64,000 nucleotides of DNA from Cyclaneusma minus (GCA_037179335.1 JAKZHN010000002.1:372001-436000); one strand, 5' to 3'; shown: positions 31,501 through 40,042, numbered from the stretch's first letter. Translations and numbers: made by a program. The notes: a model not told the origin generated them from the sequence alone.

Positions 31501-34488
31501 CAAAGAGTCCAGCTTTTCGACCAGATTGACACCAAGTCCGCCATCGAAGTCGGTCGTGGTAAGTATCTACTTGATTCCCCTCTCTACCATGGCTCTAACA
31601 CGAGAACAGGCCCCTCGATGGAGTCCGACTGGCCCGAAACCATCTCCCACCGCATCGACGAGATGGTCGAGAAATATGGCGCCGATGTTGCCGTCAAGGA
31701 TGGTGTTGGAAATGCCTTGACCTACAAGCAGCTCTCCGAGCGTGCTGATGCTATCAGCGCCTCGTTGACTGCCGCTGGTGTCAAGGAAGGTTCCCACGTC
31801 GCCGTCTTCCAGGAGCCCACTGCCGACTGGATCTCTTCCATGTTTGCCATCTGGCGATCTGGAGGTGTCTACGTCCCCTTGGATCTCCGCCACCCCATGC
31901 CTCGTTTGGCAGCTATCGTCAAGGACTGCGCACCTGTCGCAATCCTCAGCCACAAGGAGACTGCCTCCAGTGTTGCCGACCTTGAGGCCAAGTCTGCCAA
32001 GATCATTGATGTCTCCCAGCTTTCTGCTTCTGCAAAGGCTACGCCCAACCACGCTCAAGCTAAGTCCCCTGCCGTCATCCTCTACACCAGTGGTTCCACT
32101 GGTACTCCCAAGGGCATAATGCTCAAGCACTCTGCCATCCGCAACGAAATTGAAGGTTACACCAAGACCTGGAAGATTGGCAGAGAAACTGTTCTCCAGC
32201 AATCGGCCTACAGTTTCGACTTCTCCCTGGATCAGATGCTCTCTGGTCTCGCCAACGGTGGAACCCTCATCATTGTCCCCAAGTCCAAGCGTGGTGATGC
32301 CGTTGAGCAAGCCAAGTTGATTGCTGCTGAGAATGTGACTTACACCAAAGCCACTCCTTCTGAGTACGCTGCTTGGCTCAGATATGGTTCTGAGCACCTT
32401 TCCAAGGCCGCTGAGTGGAGCTTCGCCTTTGGTGGTGGAGAGCCATTCACGACCGCACTCAAGCAAGAATTCCGCACTCTCGCCAAGCCAGGTCTCCGCC
32501 TCTACAACTCTTATGGACCTGGTGAAATCACCATTGCCTGCACGAAGATCGAAATCCCTTACATGGACGCTTCTGCTGATGATGTCGCACCTTCTGCGGG
32601 TCTTCCTCTCCCCAACTACTCTCTGTACATTGTCGACAAGAACTTGGACCCTGTCCCCATTGGTGTCTCCGGTGAAGTCCTCATCGGTGGTGCTGGTGCC
32701 GCTTTCGGATACCTCAACAACGACAAATTGACCAAGGCCAAGTTTGTCGCCGACAAGAACGCATCCGCCGAGTATGTCAACAAGGGCTGGACCATTGCCT
32801 ACCGCTCTGGTGACATGGGTCGCCTCAATCCCGATGGTTCTCTCGTCTTCGAGGGACGTATCGAGGGTGATTCCCAGATCAAGCTCAATGGAATCCGTAT
32901 CGAATTGGAGGACATTGAGAGCTCAATTGTCAAGGCCGCCGAGGGTGCCATCAACAAGGCTGTCGTCTCTGTTCGCGGAGAGCCTCAGTTCTTGGTTGCC
33001 TTTGTCGAGTTCAAGTCCACCGTCTCTGCCACCGAGCAAGCCCAGATCCTGTCTGGCCTCAAGTCCAAGCTCAACCTCCCACAGTACATGCTGCCAGCCA
33101 TGATGGTCCCTGTTGACCAGATGCCGCTGAACAACCACTCCAAGACCGACCGCATTGCTGTCAAGGCACTTCCTCTGCCCGCCGCCGCCCAAACCTCTTC
33201 CTCTGATGAGCCACTCACCGAGACCGAGCGCACCCTCAAGGATGTCTGGATGAACGTTGTTTCCAAGGACATTGCTGGAATGGTTGGCATTGAGAAGTCC
33301 ACTGACTTCTTCCACGTCGGTGGTAACTCTCTCCTCCTCGTCAAGCTCCAATCTCTCATCCGTGAGAAATTCTCTGTCACTCTGCCTCTCATCGACCTCT
33401 TCGAAAACTGCTCCCTCTCCTCCATGGCCACCAAGATCGAGTCCGCTTCCTCCGTTGTCGAAATCAACTGGGACGAGGAAACCGCTCTCCCAGCTGAAAT
33501 CATCTCCCGCGCTGCTTCCGCCTCTCCCAAGACCAAGCGTGCCAACTCCGGACTTACCGTTGCTCTCACCGGCCCAACTGGTTACGTCGGCCGTCACCTG
33601 CTCCAAGAACTCGTTGCCGATGACCGCGTCTCCAGCATCCACGTTCTCGCAGTCCGCCGCAACGGTCCTACATCTCGCCAACTGGCCGTCAAGTCCAGCA
33701 AGATCACCATGCACGAAGGCAACCTCACCGCACCACTCCTTGGTATGTCCGCCGCTGAGTTCGACAAGCTAAGCAACGAACTCGATGTCATCATCCACTC
33801 CGGCGCCAGCCGCTCTTTCTGGGACTACTACCAACTCCTCCGCGGCTCCAACGTTTCCTCTACCAAGGAGATCGTTCGTCTTGCCGCTGTCAACAAGGTG
33901 CCTATTCACTTCATCTCTTCCAACGGTGTTCTTGGTCTTGATCCTTCTGCTGGCAACGGCGACGAGCGCTCTGTCTCTGCCTTCGCACCCGCCACCGACG
34001 GATCCAACGGCTACGTCGCATCCAAATGGGCATCCGAGAAGTTCCTCGAGAACGCTGCCACCCAACTCAACATTACCGTCACCGTCCACCGCGTCACACC
34101 TCAAGACGTCATGCAAGCACCTACTCCCGAGATGCTCCAGGAGTTCAGCGACCTGGCCATCAAGATGAAGATGCTTCCATCGCAAGCAGGCTGGAACGGT
34201 ACTTTCGATCTCATCCCCACCAAGGACCTGGCTGCAGGTATTGTCGGATCTGCTCTGAGCGACAACGAGGGACTGGTGTTCGTGCACCACAGGTCGAGCG
34301 TCAAGATGGACATGAAGGATGTCATGGAGAAGCTGAAGACTCACGAGGGCTACGAGACTTTCGACAGAATGCCGGCACACAAGTGGATGGGCAAGGCGAA
34401 GGCCATTGGCGTGAGCTGGCACTTTGCCTCGCAAGATGGCTTCATTGGAGCCGAGAGCGGCGAGGGTGCGCTGAAATTGAAGAGATAG
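22546..34488 (+). CDS. PKS-NRPS hybrid synthase (KS-AT-DH-MT-KR-ACP-C-A-T-R)
   Basis: Removing one 51-base in-frame intron (31559-31609) leaves 3963 residues, a normal size for fungal PKS-NRPS hybrids. Domains and key residues (spliced numbering): KS about 5-440 with Cys176, His315, His358; AT 550-870 with Ser642 (GHSSG); DH 935-1230 with His969 (HxxxGxxxxP) and Asp1149; C-methyltransferase around 1420 (EIGAGTG); no ER motif in 1600-2080; KR from 2106 with Tyr2249; ACP Ser2426; acidic Glu/Pro/Ser linker 2480-2565; C domain HHIAMDG with His2692 and Asp2696; A domain with the TSGSTGTPKG loop near 3165; thiolation Ser3578; R domain TGPTGYVG near 3658 with Tyr3806 and Lys3810. The start is the first ATG (AAG before it, A at -3); the longer open frame upstream begins at a TTG. 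It should make a methylated polyketide coupled to one amino acid, with the enoyl reductase acting in trans. Codon use is strongly biased to C/T/G-ending codons. Confidence 0.95.
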   Translation: MSATPEPIAVIGSGCRFPGDASNPSKLWNLLSKPRDVLRKIDRFGAEGYYHKDGHHHGASNVLESYLLEEDPRHFDAQFFNIQSGEADSIDPQQRILLETIYEGLETAGLTIEDLQGSPTAVYVGVMCDDYAEIVYNDIEQIPTYAATGIARSILSNRISYFFDWRGPSMTIDTACSSSLIAVHQGVQALRSGESKVAVAAGANLIFGPKMYISESNLNMLSPTGRSRMWDAGADGYARGEGIAAVIMKTLSQAIADGDNIECIIRETGINQDGRTTGITMPSSDAQAALIRQTYARAGLDLTKRADRPQYFEAHGTGTKAGDPKEAGAIYRAFFPEGAESADQEILHVGSIKTIIGHTEGTAGVAGLIKASLAIQNKTIPPNMHFHTLNPDIEQYWDHLRIPTKAQQWPELAPGSVPRASVNSFGFGGANAHAIIEAYVPEPKQIKAAEEEFLQITTPFTFSATSEKSLNNLLTSYHDYLLNNPEVNLRDLVWTLNNRRSAFGNRVSFAAKDVDSLCSKIEAKLEAKKEGTAIGTKPINKGRKILGVFTGQGAQWAAMGKELINSSFAVDEIFNELERSLAELPEKDRPTWSLKDEIRKSAAESRIGEGALSQPLCTAIQVALVDCLRTAGITFNTVVGHSSGEIAAAYAAGFVSARDAIRIAYYRGLFAKLARGPNDEHGAMMAAGTSMEDAQELCDLEDFEGKLKVAACNSSASVTLSGDEEIVQQAQYILEDESKFARMLKVDTAYHSHHMIPCSGPYVAALKACGIKVNEPNPDCHWYSSVYGNKEMKVSDELKDTYWMDNMLKPVLFAQALEFAVKNGGNPNIAIEVGPHPALKGPASMTIEDAAGSPVPYTGVLARGQNDVVAFADGLGFVWNYFGKSVVNFEAYDALFCKDAQHVVPKDLPSYAWDHERTYWSESRISKTTRTRQERTHELLGQRSANDADGEYHWRNYIKPGEINWLQGHKIQGQMLFPAAGFAAMALEASKVLAPSNEVSLVELRDFSIHRALSMMDEQAGVEILFGLTNVKKVNTAGERAIFCDFECHACLNKDSGVLTSMSNGSLKLTLGEPDRRTLPERTPSDIKLVDVDVDVFYTELANVGYGYTDMFYGIKTLERATDRAGGVISIIENEETDPTFTIHPATLDVAFQAVFAALGAPGDGGLYTMHIPTMIKKITVNPIACPPGGGPGVDLPFDASIETPLKLGLRGDVDIYDETGHNAIVRVEGLKCSPLTQPTLENDRHIFSETQWDVAAPNVELYYKPWVLADVEKAGNELCERSCLFYLRQAHETITEEERARCDWHQLRILEWAKVVVEFTAAGKHGTCKKEWLSDTYDFIRREIDGMIHIYDDFKRLVIVGENLIPFLRGETSILEKFRENDLLSGFYKSSFAMHEYNVYCGKVAGQLAHRYKHMNILEIGAGTGSVTETTLESIGENYNSYTYTDISAGFFEDAQEHFKEHSGKMRFKTLDIEKDVASQDFEENSYDLIVASNVLHATTSLDNTIKNVRSLLKPGGYLLMLEITWTCPLRIGFIFAGIPGWWVGGDDDRRFGPMTTTKVWDQVFRRNGFSGIDTCTPDSGVPLVPFSVFATQAVDTQISYIREPLSLPATKPVIDNLLILGGKDLPVTRLIEAITPRLQPLAKQFTVVECIEDIDFSAIGEKPTVLSLTELDEPFFRPFTPEKLAAAGKLFDMSKAVVWTVQGARGDNPYASMMVAVGRCLASEMPQLRMQFLDLDVNEKPDATYLAETVLRVAIADSWKKEYAPLWTTEREISYSKGIAEIPRYVPEKEANDRYNSTRRPVTKSVLPLETAVALVKAGTSLDLKERVMPQIEDDTTTIRVSRSVATAIKVKSVGFVHLVIGQDTKTQKKVLALSENHQSVISVPKTAVIPCEVSEDQESRLLATIANDFVASAILGKSPKGASIAVHEPTPLLAAALARRAAELKVNVSFTTSKGESSTANCTYIHPATTDRVIRSMIPNNVSVFVNLSGNTDVSAIDARIEEQMPVQSKRKGLSSFLSAESFIRPDYATEKAAAALQAAYTATVELASSAEPVSEIAVKDIPGRSAKVDELSIIHWEPSQAVNVKVPFAEAECTFRSDKTYFLIGLTGELGLSLCKWMVDRGARHIALTSRNPNIDEGWMRMIEKRGANVQVFSMDVTSKEAILTTHQKIVETMPPICGVANGAMVLIDQLFANMDFDNMSRVLKPKVDGSIFLDEIFNEKYPLDWFIYFSSLACITGNSGQTPYAASNAFMVALTHNRRKRGLPAAAMNLAGIKGLGYIARTDHKLLDRLDVMGYATVSERDFHQFFAEAVFAAPADSGKNAEISTGLASYDPDTNEHAPLWVHQPKFSHYRLIKQAGGANSGKNNDSVPVKTQLLEQTNLDDVYKVLLESLLATLHTKLSLAADDSISPDTAIVELGVDSLVAVDMRSWFTNELDLDMPVLKILGGASVSDLIEDAVSRLPQELIPNVKLETAEGAETEEKEKEAEKVEETKEAESPESDGESDFATPETASDVDVEDPTSDTTTPAEREVEEVPANSTEVAAAPVKSNKLTFTKTAKMSYGASRFWFLRQYLSDPTTFNIVTRIRMNGYINLDELGRAVKVLGNRHDAFRTVFFAAEGTNEPTVGVLPYSTLTLEKKAITSEEEAIAETQALASYNFDLEHGESTRIRVLTMGQNLNFLLVACHHIAMDGFSFNVMIEDLNKLYAHEPLAPVKTQFTDFAIKQRKEVESGKMAKELKFWKSEFPNFPEPLPLFPVAQVSSRRVVEEYDFTEAGGPLDGKTCAQIKDQCRRFKVTTFHFCLAVLKIWLFRFLQIDDVVIGMADANRTDGNIADTIGFLLNLLPLRFKNNPKQKFTDALMEARTKTYSALANSKLPFDVLLEELDIPRSSTYSPLYQVFLDYRQLSVRSPPMMNCNAEGETVLGKTAYDLVFDIMEIAGEDISVKIRSQAYLYNQGATEILLNSYVRLLKMFAQAPDTSPQRVQLFDQIDTKSAIEVGRGKYLLDSPLYHGSNTRTGPSMESDWPETISHRIDEMVEKYGADVAVKDGVGNALTYKQLSERADAISASLTAAGVKEGSHVAVFQEPTADWISSMFAIWRSGGVYVPLDLRHPMPRLAAIVKDCAPVAILSHKETASSVADLEAKSAKIIDVSQLSASAKATPNHAQAKSPAVILYTSGSTGTPKGIMLKHSAIRNEIEGYTKTWKIGRETVLQQSAYSFDFSLDQMLSGLANGGTLIIVPKSKRGDAVEQAKLIAAENVTYTKATPSEYAAWLRYGSEHLSKAAEWSFAFGGGEPFTTALKQEFRTLAKPGLRLYNSYGPGEITIACTKIEIPYMDASADDVAPSAGLPLPNYSLYIVDKNLDPVPIGVSGEVLIGGAGAAFGYLNNDKLTKAKFVADKNASAEYVNKGWTIAYRSGDMGRLNPDGSLVFEGRIEGDSQIKLNGIRIELEDIESSIVKAAEGAINKAVVSVRGEPQFLVAFVEFKSTVSATEQAQILSGLKSKLNLPQYMLPAMMVPVDQMPLNNHSKTDRIAVKALPLPAAAQTSSSDEPLTETERTLKDVWMNVVSKDIAGMVGIEKSTDFFHVGGNSLLLVKLQSLIREKFSVTLPLIDLFENCSLSSMATKIESASSVVEINWDEETALPAEIISRAASASPKTKRANSGLTVALTGPTGYVGRHLLQELVADDRVSSIHVLAVRRNGPTSRQLAVKSSKITMHEGNLTAPLLGMSAAEFDKLSNELDVIIHSGASRSFWDYYQLLRGSNVSSTKEIVRLAAVNKVPIHFISSNGVLGLDPSAGNGDERSVSAFAPATDGSNGYVASKWASEKFLENAATQLNITVTVHRVTPQDVMQAPTPEMLQEFSDLAIKMKMLPSQAGWNGTFDLIPTKDLAAGIVGSALSDNEGLVFVHHRSSVKMDMKDVMEKLKTHEGYETFDRMPAHKWMGKAKAIGVSWHFASQDGFIGAESGEGALKLKR
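31559..31609 (+). other. Intron of the PKS-NRPS, 51 bases, in frame and without a stop
   Basis: Donor GTAAGT, a CTAAC branch site 13 bases before the acceptor, and CAG at the end make this a textbook fungal intron. It is a multiple of three and free of stops, so an ORF finder reads through it as 17 extra residues. Splicing gives EVGRGPSMES, matching the GRGP...WPET junction that follows the C domain in this family. Confidence 0.85.
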
Positions 34489-35832
34489 AGCGGATACCAA
34501 AGGTGCGGAGGGATCATGGAGTCTTGTACAAATTCTACCAAGGTACATACGGGACGGGGTAGGGACGGGACACATTAATATGGAAACAGACTCCGCAGAT
34601 TGCATGTTGGTGTTTGGATTATTTTTTGGTCTCTTGGGCTTAGCGAGTCGGGCTTAGCGGGTTTATAGACGGGGTGTTCTGTGTGTCTTTTTGTTTATGT
34701 TTCTTCGTTATTTGTATATTAGGTAGATCTTGGTTTCGTCGTCACGTCTGGTGGCGATGCTACACTCTCTTGGGGGCGTTATCTGCTTTAGAACAAATCT
34801 CAGCATAAAAATTATCTTTCTGGTCTTCATGCACATGTGACTTGGCTTGTTCGAACTCATCTTCAACTTGGACTGCGCAAAGTCTCTTCTCCAAATAAGA
34901 CTTCAACTCCACACACATGTGATTATGTACTCTTGCTCGATCTTTCGTATCCTGACACTGCGTCGATTCCTTCGACTTTCTCTCTCGGATTTTCCTTGCG
35001 AGGTGTGAAGCGCCGCGGGCGGGTCTTCGGCTTTGATATTATTGAGTCCATCTTCCTCAGATCCCTAGCACCGAGAGTGGCTTCATGTTTCTACATGTAC
35101 TATTTCGGCGTTATGACCTTTGCTTCGGAGACTCCGAGCGCCGGAGCTCGTCATCACTCAGCCCCTTGCATCGAGCTCGTCGCTATGTGGCGATGTGCGT
35201 GGCTTGGTGGTTTGAAGATTTCTACTTCAATGTTTGGGTTAGCTGGGGGTGATTATGTCAGCATGAGACCCTCTGACTCGTTTGAACGCAGGGCGTGGTG
35301 TAACAAACAGAACATCACCAACACCACGATGGAGTAGTGAGTTGATTCCATTGTTACTTCGCAGCACTGATGATTCGAGATTCGTGAGATGCTGCTTCTC
35401 GAAATTTCGCTATGTTGTTCAGGGCAAATTGGGTGCCGCTTCCCTGCTCTATATCCCGGCTGGCTTCCGTCTTCCATAACGCACCGGGGACACCTTGGGG
35501 GACTTCCCAGACCCGCGGCGATGGAGGGCCAAGCAAGACATGTTTCCTTGCAAATCCATGCCATCTCTCTTAAGTCCGATGTCCACATGTTATTTCTATG
35601 GATGCCGTCGGCTTTCGGTCCCAGCGTCATGGCCGATATCGAACTCTAATGCACAGACCGGCGTGGAGCTCAACTTGAGAGAACTACTTCAAGGGAAGCA
35701 GTCCTTTGATAGTTCAAGTTTCTATATCTTCACCATAGGCTTCCCGTCTCCCATCTTCTGTCTTCTTGAACCAAACTCTGCTTCAGCAGTAAGCCAAGAG
35801 ACGATCCGCTAAACTCCAGTACCAGTATCAAA
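34489..35832. other. Intergenic, PKS-NRPS 3' end / SDR 5' flank
   Basis: These 1.3 kb hold the synthase terminator and the SDR promoter. A T-rich stretch around 34615-34720 suits a 3' UTR. Open frames are short and on both strands; none has a domain. Confidence 0.5.
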
Positions 35833-36949
35833 ATGATGGGAAATATACTCAATACTAAGATGTTCTCCCAAATGTTTCCGCCGAAGCCTGGCTTCACGGA
35901 GAAAGACCTTCCAGATCTCTCTGGCAAGGTGAGTGACTTCTAGACCACCAATCGATCCAACTTACTAATTGTGCTCCCAGGTCTACATCGTCACCGGCTC
36001 CAACACCGGCGTTGGCAAAGAGCTCGCCCAAATGCTCTACTCCAAAAACGCCAAAGTCTACATCGCCGCACGCTCTCAAGACAAATCCCTCGCCGCCATC
36101 TCCGACATCAAGACCGCCTTTCCCTCCTCCACCGGCGAACTCGTCTTCCTCAAGCTAGATCTCAGCGATCTGACAACCATCAAAGCCTCCGCCGAAGAAT
36201 TCCTCTCCAAAGAGAAAGAACTGCATGTGCTGTGGAACAACGCAGGCGTCATGGACCCACCCAAAGGCTCCAAAACCACCCAGGGATATGAACTCCAGCT
36301 GGGCGTTAACAACGTCGGCACTTGGCTATTCACCCACTTTCTCACCCCCATCCTAGTATCCACAGCCGCATCAGCGCCTAAGGGCAGCGTGCGCGTCGTC
36401 TGGGTTGCATCTTCAGCTGCCGAAATGGCATCGCCGCCCGGCGGTGTGCCGTTGGATAACTTGGATTACCACGAAGACATGGCGCAAATGATCAAGTATG
36501 CAATCAGCAAAGCAGGAAACTATCTGCACGGCACGGAATTTGCGAAGCTGTACAAGGAGAAGAATGTGGTCAGCGTTCCGCTGAATCCCGGGAATTTGGC
36601 GAGCGATTTGTATCGCAATCAGAATCCGATGTTTTATTGGTTTTTGACGAAGACGGTGCTGTGGCCGAATGTTTATGGCGCGTATACGGAGTTGTTTGCG
36701 GGGATGAGTCCGGATGTTACGTTGGAGAGGAGTGGCGATTGGGGTTAGTTTCTTTCTTTTCTTTGACTTTGTTGTTGTGATAGACTGAGCGGTGCTAATG
36801 CTGACTGGTGGGTAGTTGTTCCTTGGGGTCGGTTTATGCCCACGAGGAAAGACCTGGAAGATGCGGCAAAGAACGAGGCTGAGGGTGGGACGGGACATGC
36901 GGAGAAGTTCTGGAAGTGGACTGAGGAGCAGGTCAAGCCGTATCTTTGA
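35833..36949 (+). CDS. Short-chain dehydrogenase/reductase (retinol dehydrogenase-like)
   Basis: Three exons, 35833-35928, 35981-36743 and 36816-36949, give 330 residues. The NAD(P) loop is TGSNTGVG (37-44). The NNAG motif is at 117-120, the catalytic Ser at about 176, and Tyr205 with Lys209 (YAISK). The Arg at 63 following the second strand (AARSQDK) favours NADPH. The exon 3 join restores VPWGRFMPTRKDL, a common C-terminal block in this fungal SDR group. It is the first gene downstream of the PKS-NRPS and on the same strand, which makes it a candidate for reducing the released aldehyde or a ketone on the product. The same family also occurs widely outside clusters, so membership is inference. 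Confidence 0.88.
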
Positions 36950-38982
36950 GGGATTGTGATAGAAGAAGGTATGGTCTTTGGGTCGGTAGGTTTGTAGCCG
37001 GGCTATCTGTTTATATCGCGGGTCATCTGTCATATCGCCAATCATCGAGAGGCATACATGTTTATAAGGACGGGGCCTCTTGTATTGGGATGGCGTATTG
37101 GTGAATAGAAGGTTCGTCTCACACTCTCTCCTGGGTCACCGTCGTCGAAAAGCGCACTCGCACAGTATCAGTAAAGGCGGCCGACGTGCCTGTGCGCTCG
37201 ATGTTTCCCAAGCCTCTCATTTTTGAGAGAAAAATTGGTCCAAAAAAAATCAAAGATTCAACTGCGCTCCTGGTTGCAGTTGAACTCCACCAGTAAACTG
37301 GTTTGATTCGGCCACAAACACCACTGTTGTCAATACTACGCTAGACGCACCAATCCTGATCGGTAGTAGGTTTCTGTATTTCCTACTGAGCCAAGGAGCC
37401 CATGATATTTGATATGCTAACTATCTACCATTTCCACTCTATAAGGCCCTGAAACTCTTTTTGCTCTCCCACCCTTTCGTGCGATGACTTTCGCGAATCG
37501 CGTCCACCACCTTTCCGCATGTCCCACTCCCAGTCTCGAGGTCCTTTTTTATTGCGATGCCTACAATCAAGTCGACGGAAATTTTGAGTTCTCGGCGTAG
37601 TTGAAACGGTCTCAAGAGGCCAGGGAGTGATCATCGTCCCTCAGCCCAGCGGATCCACTTCTGAACGCAGCCATCAGCAGCTTCAAGCTTTCGAGCAGCA
37701 CCAATCATAGTGGCAGAATTCTGATATTCCTTCTGGCCCAATTTACCACAGCGCTCTCTATACCGGCCACGCAACCATACTTCTCCAAGTATCAGAGTGG
37801 ACGGGTTTGTGCTGGACTTTCTGGGCCGTCCTCTGGCCTTGCATCCCCCGAGACGTCTTAGAGTACAGGGATCTTGGCTCATCGAAAAAGATCTACGGTA
37901 GTATTCGGGTAGGTTGTTCCTGTTTTATTGACAGGCGGTAGCTGAACTCTGCAGGTCAACATGAACATACTCCCAATCCCAGATTCAGCCCCCCAATAAC
38001 CGTAGTAGCCACGTCTTCTTTTCGAACTTCTCAAGTTTGGGACCAGTTTCTCGTTACTACTTCATGCGATGAACCCGATCTATCGGTTCTGTCTCTCACC
38101 CTCGCTCCCGTCTCTTCTTACCCATCTCCCCTGTCTTCTTGTCTCTCATTTGTCGCTTCTCATCTCTTCCCTCCCGGCAAAATACCCTTTCAGGTATCCC
38201 GCGCAATCCCCGAGAAGCAACGAATCCGCCGAGCAACACGCAGAGCCATGCAATCACCAGACACATCATCTAAGTCACACTCTGGTGCGGCGCCTGCTGC
38301 CTACTTCTTGGTCCAGCAACAGAGAAGACGGCAGGAATAGGCCGTAGGAGCAGCTGAAAACCTGCTGAGAGTCAAAAAACTTACGAGCGTGGCAACTTCA
38401 GATCGCCATCACTTGATTCTGGGCCGCCCGGTGACGATGAGATCCCTTGCAGAGGTTCACCAACGCCAGAACACCATGACTCAATGATACGATACCAGCA
38501 GTTGATTCGGATTTCGGGACGGCTGGCGTGAAAAGAGCGCCTTGCACTTGCAGGGGTCGACCAATGCCACGGCGCCACCAGTAAACAACAGAGCGCCATC
38601 TGTGATGCAGAACGCCCGGTGTTGGTGATATCCCTTCCAAGCCCCCGAACTTGACGTTGACCGATGCAGGTGATAAGCTCCTCTCTCGAGTCACAATGAA
38701 GCAGAGCGTTTAGAGGGCGTTTCGCGAAACCAACACACGTGGGGGTGTTCGGCGTCAGTGGGCTGTGCCGTAAATCTGCTACTGCGATTGTGACTCATTG
38801 AGTCATTGTTGGATTGCAAGGCTACAGGGCGGCTGACAACAACTCGAGATTCAGCAGATCAGATGGTATAAATACCCCATGGAAAGTAGGCCGTCTCATT
38901 TCTCAAGTCCCACTTCTTGCTCTTCAGTCGTCTTTTTGCTTTTCCGCTGCTTCCCTGCTTTATTCTTCGGAATTCCGTCACC
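36950..38982. other. Intergenic, likely right edge of the metabolite cluster
   Basis: Two kb without a supported gene separate the SDR from the next gene. An 83-codon minus-strand frame at 37631-37882 includes GRPRK but nothing else; it is not called. A TATAAATA box at 38867-38874 precedes the gene at 38983. Confidence 0.5.
38867..38874 (+). promoter_or_regulatory. TATA box of the unknown gene at 38983
   Basis: TATAAATA lies 109 bases before an ATG in the strong context GTCACCATGG. The spacing and context support a real, transcribed gene here. Confidence 0.55.
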
Positions 38983-40042
38983 ATGGAACCGTCCACTGTC
39001 GGAAAGGTTATGTTAGAGGGTCTTCCAGCCGCTCACTTTATAACCGTCAAGTCACGGTCGTATAATCAGAAAAGCTTTGTTGTCAATGGGAAATTTGGCG
39101 ACTTCCCTCGCAGCTATGGCACAGTCGATCCGAACCGTAAGGCCATCGACGACTTTCTTACTCCTGATCGGGACGTAGACCTCGTCGCCGACGACGTGCT
39201 CAACTCTAAAGACCCTTTTCCTCAGGTGCCTACAGTGGTAGAACTCATTAAAACAGAAGGCGACGTAGTTCGAGACTTCCACCGAAACCTCTCCCTTCCT
39301 ATTCAGTTGTTTTGGATGCAGCTTGACGGCGTAGTAAGACATCGAGAACAGGCAACCTGGTACCCAGAGGGTTTTAATCCTCAGCAGAGGTCCTTCGACT
39401 ATGCGGCTTTAACCTACGTCAAGGAGAGAGATCTTGCGAGTTCGACACAAAAATACAAGACAATTGGAATCATGAGGAGGCCTGGTAGCATTGAAGCCGA
39501 TTACTAGACCAAACCCTCAAGTGCAGGGATCGATGCCCAGACTATTGGGTTACAGAGGGAGCTGAGAGCGTAAGTGGTCATCTTACATACCTGTTCAACA
39601 GCAAGCCAACTGATTGAGGTCTAGATATGCCTCCGTCTATGAGTGTCCACAAATATTTCTCTACGACAGCCTACACCTTGTGCTTGTCCAATTCAAGGCT
39701 ACTAAGGCCGACGATATCAAAAAAGAAAGCTACGATATTGAGCTATGTGTCATAGCACGAGAGAACCCTCTGATGCGGTATGCATTGTGGCTACTGACTT
39801 GGGCAGGCCAGAGGAGGCTTGGCGCTGAACGGTTGAAGGACGTTACACTTTATGGCTGGCAGCGGAAGCATGACCCGTGGTGCGGGGCGATATACTGGCA
39901 ACGCCAACCTGAGGATGGTGTGACAGATAGTCCAAGGACACGACACCATCCTAATGGCTACAAGCTGAACGAAAAATTGGAGTGGGTTAATGGGGACCGG
40001 GAGACTGGAGAGGTCGTGGCTTCTGATTTTTTCGGAAACTGA
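38983..40042 (+). CDS. Unknown protein, three exons
   Basis: I do not recognise this family. Exons 38983-39484, 39527-39569 and 39625-40042 give 320 residues. The first intron (39485-39526) is only 42 bases; it removes an in-frame TAG at 39506-39508 and links MRRPG to IDAQTIGLQ. If that intron is not used, the protein ends at residue 174 and the gene would be broken. The second intron has a GTAAGT donor and an ACTGA branch. The product is hydrophilic, with no signal peptide or membrane helix. Visible motifs are PQIFLYDSLHLVLVQFKA around residues 187-205 and a Trp-rich C-terminal part (ALWLLTWAGQRR, then GWQRKHDPWCGAIYW). A TATAAATA box and strong Kozak support the start. It lies 280 bases before the kinase-like gene on the same strand, so the pair may be co-inherited. 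Confidence 0.6.
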
